Origin: Luidia sarsii
Lineage: Eukaryota; Echinodermata; Asteroidea; Paxillosida; Luidiidae
Direction: 5' to 3'
Assembly (NCBI GenBank): GCA_949987565.1
Contig: OX465107.1
Span: 5,780,112 to 5,844,111 of the forward strand
Length of the DNA: 64,000 bases
The position numbers were made by a program, and so were the translations under genes. How positions within the stretch are numbered: the first letter of the stretch is position 1; each line of letters starts with the position of its first letter. Positions 58,506 through 64,000 of this stretch are shown here, one piece after another. The notes below the pieces were generated by a model, which worked only from the letters and a program-made list of their open reading frames with translations, had not been told where the DNA came from and did not search any database.

Positions 58506-59139
58506 TTCTTTTAAAAGGAAGCCTTTGTGGAAAGTGGTGGGAGGGGCCAGATCTTTCGGTCCGTGGTCAGCCCTGGACAAGCTGAAATGGACGGGATCGC
58601 ACGCATGCAGGCGATAGGGGTGGGTGTACTCCGGTAGTGGTGACAATTGTGGGTATGTCTGAAACAGTGACGGCGTAGTTCTCGAACGGAAATCGAGAGC
58701 AGAAATCGATGCTGGTCTCACACACCAGCACGGCGGGGCCGGCTATACGCTACCCTATAACTTTTGTTTTTTCTCGGTAAGATAAACACTGCTGGCTCCT
58801 TTAGTTCCTGGGCCGACCGAGCGGGGAAGCTGGGGGAGAGGAGGGATGGGGCGGGGGATGTTGATGGGATGGGGAGTAGAAGTAGTAGTAGCCTTGGCCT
58901 CGAGTCGTCGCCTCCTGTTGGCGGACTGGATGGCAATCGTCCCTGGTGGCGAGCGCCGAATTCAGATTCTCAAAGGAAGGGAGGCGCTGGCTTCAGTCCG
59001 AGTTTAACGCAGTGCTATTATTGTACGCGTTGGAGAAAGCGCGTCAAAACGTCCGAGTAAAAGATTGAGTTTGGTAATCAACTGAATGGACCTGCAGATT
59101 GTTTCAAAAAGATGTAGCCGTCTGACGTTAAAATATCAT
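58506..59139. other. Non-coding stretch
   Basis: Frames on both strands (58718-59060) have biased composition and no domain. Confidence 0.35.
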
Positions 59140-59245
59140 ACAGCAAGATATTTTCCTGCTAGGGTCGAATCGTCGGACCCTTTAGATTTTGGAGATATGT
59201 ATTTTGGTCGTTTAAGTCATTAGGCAGTTTGCACTTTAGTACTTT
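59140..59245 (+). repeat. GATCGAAACGTCAGGCC family, diverged copy
   Basis: TCCTGCTAGGGTCGAATCGT then CGGACCCTTTAGATTTTGGA, GGTCGTTTAAGTCATTAGGC and AGTTTGCA follow the family order with substitutions. Confidence 0.65.
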
Positions 59246-59272
59246 TATTGATATAGGCGGCCTGGCCTACTC

Positions 59273-59688
59273 GGGTTTGCTGTGACACCTTGCATAAGGT
59301 CTCTTAATAGGAAGAGGTATTGGTTCTGAGTTATCACTCGGGTTCTTTTCAGAACCATACCTCTTTGAGCCACTACTAAAAGTAGCACAGAAGAGGAAGT
59401 TGCGATGGTTTGGACATGTAAGGCTTGTAAGCAGAAGACCTGGAACATTGGCGCATGATGTCATGCATGGAATGGTTAATGGAAGTAGGAGAAGAGGCAG
59501 ACCTAGAGCGAACTGGAGTGGAGATGTTGGAAAATGGACTGCACAAACAGTGGTGGAATGCGTGAGGGCAGCTCAAGATAGAAAGAATTGGAGGAAGACA
59601 CTCAACACTGTGCCCCAACGGCTTTTAGCTACGGGAGTGACCTGACCTGACCTCTTCCTAAAGAGATGTATGATGTCACCGCAAACCC
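59273..59688. mobile_element. GGTTTGC(G/T)GTGACACC MITE split by a LINE insertion
   Basis: Left part 59273-59365 (GGGTTTGCTGTGACACCTTG, inner hairpin GGTTCTGA...TCAGAACC) and right part 59651-59688 (CCTCTTCCTAAAGAGATGTA, TGATGTCACCGCAAACCC) together make a relative of the 4348-4499 MITE. The 6-bp repeat CCTCTT at 59360-59365 and 59651-59656 flanks the inserted LINE piece, consistent with a target duplication. Confidence 0.65.
59366..59650 (+). mobile_element. 5'-truncated LINE 3' end with TGACC tail
   Basis: The open frame to the TGA at 59643-59645 reads KRKLRWFGHVRLVSRRPGTL, then GSRRRGRPRANWSGDV, WTAQTVVECVRAAQDRKNWR. This is the conserved C-terminal signature (R-L-R-W-F-G-H-V, R-G-R-P, A-x-D-R-x-x-W-R) found after the reverse transcriptase of many invertebrate non-LTR elements. 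After the stop, short CTGACCTGACC repeats form the tail. Everything upstream of this C-terminal segment is missing, typical of incomplete target-primed reverse transcription. The frame is intact, so the insertion may be young. Confidence 0.75.
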
Positions 59689-60805
59689 TGCCTATTGTTT
59701 CACCCACCGTCATGCACAAGCCTTAAGTCTTATTTATGTTATTACTTGATTCGGTAATTTGAGACCTAAAGTGCCAGATAAAGAACAAAGTACCAGAGTA
59801 ATAATTATGTAGACGAGGGCAGCCGAGTTTTCGGTCGTTTTTCATGTTTCTATACGTGGACATACGAGGGCGCTCTTTATTGATAATGTGCACCGACGGA
59901 TTGTTTGAGACTCGGGCTTCTTCGCGGGGAATCCTTTGCTTGCACGTGCAAACGTTTTTACTGAGCCAAAAATGTTCTTTTTGTGATGCACTCAATTCAA
60001 TGGTTCACAACTACAGCTGTTAAACAAAACAAAAGTACCAAAATTTAGCACTGCCGGCACCACTGCTAGTTCTTAATAACGGTGGAGATACTAGTGTAAT
60101 GTAAAGCAATTTGGGTGTACGGCCCGCCGACTGTAATATCCTCGGGGAGGGGGGGGGGGTTCTTGGGGAGGGGAGACGCTGTCCCACCACTGACAACGTG
60201 GTCGAACTATTACGCGTGAGTCGAGTTCCCGGCCGAACTCACCTCACTCTGGCCCGCATGCATGCGATGCCAGTGATTAGGGAGCCACGCCCATCACCGC
60301 TCGCCACGGCACGTCTGTTGTTTGGTATACGCAGTCGTGTGGCCGAACGAAATTAACCACCGCCACGATTGGAAACCATAATATAGTGGGCCTCCCGTCT
60401 GATGGCACATAGTTACCGTGCACTTTATCACTCACTTTCTTCTCTTCCTTCGCTGTCCCATTTTGTTTGGTATCTCGGGCGGTGGCGTTGGTTCCCTGCT
60501 GCCCTCCAGTCAGACATTTTTTTTGGTTGCCCGGCTTCCCAGATAACCAGATACCCCCGCCTCCCCAAGGTTCACGGGAAACGCAATATCGCCTGGCCAA
60601 TATCAATCATACACAGCCGTAATAATCATGGCGTGCGTGCAAGCGATATCGCACCAGCGCCCGCAGTGCGTGGGGACATCCATCCCGGTCTTCACTGCAA
60701 CTAATCAATGCCTCTTTCCCCGGCAAGTTGCCCTGAACAATCTTTTGATTCGGTCTTTGAACCATAATTATTATATTCTGTCCCCGGCCTCTCTGATTAT
60801 GACCC
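59689..60805. other. Non-coding stretch
   Basis: G run near 60147-60159. No exon recognised. Confidence 0.4.
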
Positions 60806-61370
60806 TCCTCTCTGTCTCTGTCTGTCCCGTTGTCTGTTTGTCTGTCCGTCTGTCCCTTTGTCTGTCTTTTCTTTAATGCCACTCTCTCGCTCTGTCACTT
60901 CCACTCGGTATGTCTCTGCACAATGTGCATGGTTCTTTGTTTTCTCTCTCTGCCTGTCTCTTGGTTTCTTTATCTTTGTCTACCTTTCTCGGTCCTCTTG
61001 TCTCTGCCTCTCTCTCTCTGAAGTTCTCTGTCTTCCAGTGACTCTATACCTGTCTGTCTATCTGCCTGTCTGCCCCCATCACTGACCCCCTCTCTCTCCA
61101 CCAATCTCGCCAACTCTCTCTCTCTCCTCTCTGTCTCCCTCCATGCACCTCTCTCCCCCTCTGTCTGACTCTCTCTGTCACTCTCTCTCCCTCTTTCCCT
61201 CCCTCCCTCCCTCACTCCCTCTTCCCCCTCCCTCCCTCCTCCTCTCTCCCTCCTCTCTCCCTCTTTCCCTCCCTCCCTCCCTCCTCCTCTCTCCCTCCTC
61301 TCTCCCTCTCCCCCCCTCCCTCCCTCCCTCTTTCCCCCTTTCCCTCCCTCCATCCCTGTCCTTCATCCAA
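60806..61370. repeat. Polypyrimidine region: CTGT/TCTG blocks then CT-rich tract
   Basis: TCTGTCTG words to about 61070, interrupted by more complex sequence, then CTCTCC/CCTCCCT words at 61085-61365. Confidence 0.85.
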
Positions 61371-61965
61371 TAATTTATGAGATGGATTCTGTAGTGGTAT
61401 TATATTCTGTAGCCCGATACATACCTTCGGCCCGGAAAAATATTGTGACAACCCAGCACATACCGCACGAATTCTCGATATCGATATATAAAACCGCGTC
61501 ATTTTTTCCCCCTTTACACCCATAATAACACGACATGGCAAGGGTTCGTTTTCACTTCAGAGTTTGTTTCCTTCCAAATTAAAGGCGTGATGATAACAAT
61601 ACCGTTTTCCCTGCTGGCAAATTGGGCTGATCAATATCCAGCCCAATGGGGTAGACCAGAAAAATATCACGAACTGTGAAGTTGAAGGTATACATATCAA
61701 AATAATGGTACAGAACTTATGAGGTTGGTTCAAGTTCCATTAAAAAAGAAAATAAAACGTGTGAGCTGACCACATAAGTGTAGAAGATGTTCGGGTTGTT
61801 TTCACTGGAGCTATACATCAGTGCTATTGGGGCATATACAATAATGTGCATAGAACGTGATGATCATTTTTTAAACTGTCGATCGAATCGAGATGAAATA
61901 TCGATACAGTACTAATAGGCGATGTTATGCCGTATATGGTCTATCGTATACTGGTATAGTGAGTC
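61371..61965. other. AT-rich non-coding stretch
   Basis: No gene or recognised element. Confidence 0.4.
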
Positions 61966-62160
61966 GTCAGAATATTATAGGTCTCGTGGTCGGTGTGTGT
62001 ATAGACCACAGACTGTGTTACTGTGGGGTGCGGGGTTCGAGTCCAGCTTTAGGGCTTTGTGGTGTATGTTGCATGCGCATGAGCTGAGGCCACTGCGGTT
62101 GGTAAGGGAAGCGTGCAGTTGCCTCTCTCTCTCTAGCCCACAGGCCGGCAGGGGCACAGC
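61966..62160 (+). mobile_element. Possible tRNA-derived SINE
   Basis: B box GGTTCGAGTCC at 62034-62044 within GGTGCGGGGTTCGAGTCCAG; upstream TCTCGTGGTCGG could be a degenerate A box. Ends and target duplication were not resolved. It is not obviously the same family as 1917 or 13413. Confidence 0.4.
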
Positions 62161-63884
62161 GATGGTGGCGCGGGTGCATGAGGGTATACAGAGATGGCTT
62201 TGATTAAATCTCCGTGCACAGGGTTAAGTACACACTCCCCGGGGGAGATGAGACTGGTTCCCGGCAGCGTCAATCGGCTCGATGACCAAGGATGACGATT
62301 TTTGTTTTTCGTGCATGCAGCGCGGAGACATCGTCTTTTGCGATTGTCTAAAACACGCCATATCGTGGCTAACGCACACGGTGATTACACAAAAAATGTT
62401 GTGCAGTATTAACTAAGCAACGTTCGGACGGACGTTGGGCAAAATATCCCCTGGATGAATAACTGGTCAACAAAAGCCAGATCTTAGATTGGGATTTGTC
62501 AAAATCAATCACAAACTCCAAATCTCTTTCGGATAAAGTCTGAACATTACTGTCGGAGAAACGATTTTGACCAACGGCCCGCTTTCAGGACGGAATCGTT
62601 TCAGTGGATTGCGTGCATGCACTTGTATCGACTTCTTTACATTGCAGATTATGGGGTTTTTTTTTTGGGGGGGGTCAATCATGATTTCACCGAAGCAGCG
62701 CTTGAATTAGTACAAAATGTTGAAACCCTCTTCCCGACTGAATTATATTGGACCGAAAATGCAAATATCATAATCAACGGTGAGGGTCTTTTTGAAAGGC
62801 AGAACGGCAGGGATAAACAAAACAAACAAATAAACAAACGCTGCATACATGAAAGGGATAGACTGAGAGAAGAATACAAATTCGGAAGACAAAGGATGAA
62901 ATCTTGTTAATTAGGGATGGGATCAAAGGAAAGGGCAATCAGTGTGGAAGAGGGTATAATGAACAAATGAATTCAGAAGTGCAGAATTAATTGTGCACTG
63001 TACCTTTAATGACCCTTTCGAAATCATTTTTACCAAACTCGCCTACAGTTTGGTCCTCTGGGAACGTGTGATTTCATTTCATATTCTTGGGGAAAAAAAT
63101 AGAGAAAACAGGCAGAATCAAAATCCACCACTCGATGCCAGTCCGTTCTTATCAGCGACTTCCTTTCTCGGTTCCCAATATCTATCAGTAAACCGATGAA
63201 GCTCTATTAAACCATATAATCTCTTTTATCTCATCGCTCTAAAAAGGACAAAAATGTGAGACAGTGTACAGGCTAACCCTTTACCGCTCATTCCTCTGCA
63301 GGGGAGGGGGGGGGGTTATACATGCAGTCAATGGAGTACATTTCACAAAGCCTACATTGTGATTTAATTCGATAGATCGTAACCAGTCGTATAGTCCTGA
63401 TAGTTCGTGTGCTTTCTGTGCTTCGCTCGTCGTCTTGCGATGGATCGTAATGCTACGACGAGTTTGATGAAATTGATCACTGGTAGTTTTTTTTTAACTT
63501 CGCAATGATCCGTCACATAGTGATACACCCAGCAACCAGTCGACAATTCTTTCCTCTGAAATAGCGCCACCCAAAACACACATCCCGGTCCCAGACAGTC
63601 GACGACTGTTATACGGAGGATAGCAATTTCCTCACTCGCAGCAATGTTGGACGAGTTTTTCAACCGTTGAACAGTGAACAGTCGTCAGGTCTCATATATT
63701 TCAACTTCGTCGTAGCCTGCACCGAGGTATTTATAATGCATGTGAATTGAGGGCGACAAAGCAAAGTTGGGGAGACCCTATCTCTCCTTTTCTTTTTAGC
63801 AATTAGTTTGGAGAGCCCTCAGACCGAAAGTAATTTCTTTTGGGCAATCCTACGGGAGCTAATGAATGTCATTTTTGGTGATAT
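62161..63884. other. Non-coding stretch
   Basis: T/G run at 62656-62674 and G run at 63302-63314. The open frames (62617-62910 plus, 63364-63663 minus) show no domain. Confidence 0.4.
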
Positions 63885-63990
63885 ACAAAAATGTTGCAAA
63901 CTGCTCACTGACTAAAATTACCAAAATGTAAATCTCAAAATTTAGTGGGCCTGACGTTTCGATCCTAGCGGGACCTTTCATTCAATATCA
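63885..63990 (-). repeat. GATCGAAACGTCAGGCC family, minus copy at the right edge
   Basis: TACAAAAATGTTGCAAACTG, CTCACTGACTAAAATTACCA, AATTTAGTGGGCCTGACGTT and TCGATCCTAGCGGGACCTTT follow the full family order and match 50230-50345 closely. The window ends just after it, so an inverted partner may follow. Confidence 0.8.
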
Positions 63991-64000
63991 TTTTTGTTGT

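Overview
This is a eukaryotic nuclear window, most likely from a marine invertebrate. The evidence is GT-AG introns, C2H2 zinc-finger genes, AATAAA signals, long AT-rich non-coding stretches and a dense load of short non-autonomous transposons. Frequent AGGCCTA motifs and (TGTACA)n tracts fit an echinoderm, hemichordate or amphioxus-type genome, but that is an impression, not a proof. There is no prokaryotic gene organisation, CRISPR array or rRNA gene. A 200-base run of N (35409-35608) is an assembly gap.

Layout. 0-10 kb: the first coding exon of a RecQ-like helicase on the minus strand (580-1094), whose first intron begins in AGT/ACT simple repeat, followed by a cluster of fold-back mobile elements. 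These include a 268-bp near-perfect palindrome made of a tRNA-derived SINE, flanked by a 14-bp target duplication. 10-25 kb: two plus-strand zinc-finger genes, one with an uninterrupted coding exon (512 aa, 10973-12511) and one with three coding exons (986 aa, 21215-24709). 25-33 kb: quiet AT-rich 3' UTR or intergenic DNA. 33-35 kb: a CpG-rich patch with two CRE palindromes and an E-box, probably a promoter. 36-51 kb: simple repeats and several recognisable transposons: a probable Gypsy 3' end interrupted by a MITE, two hAT-like GGGCTCG elements, a mariner-like MITE and an AGCTTTTCCGC element. 51-64 kb: one signal-peptide exon on the minus strand (51683-51743), more SINE and LINE fragments, several copies of a GATCGAAACGTCAGGCC fold-back family, and long polypurine/polypyrimidine tracts including about 80 GAA triplets.

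The only well-supported host coding sequences are the two zinc-finger proteins, the helicase exon and, less surely, the signal-peptide exon. The zinc-finger proteins are probably nuclear DNA-binding regulators; their targets cannot be read from the sequence. The main theme of the rest is self-complementary DNA: at least five unrelated families here are arranged as head-to-head inverted copies. No complete new multi-gene system was found. The strongest candidates for something undescribed are the GATCGAAACGTCAGGCC family, the SINE palindrome and the domain architecture of the 986-aa zinc-finger protein.
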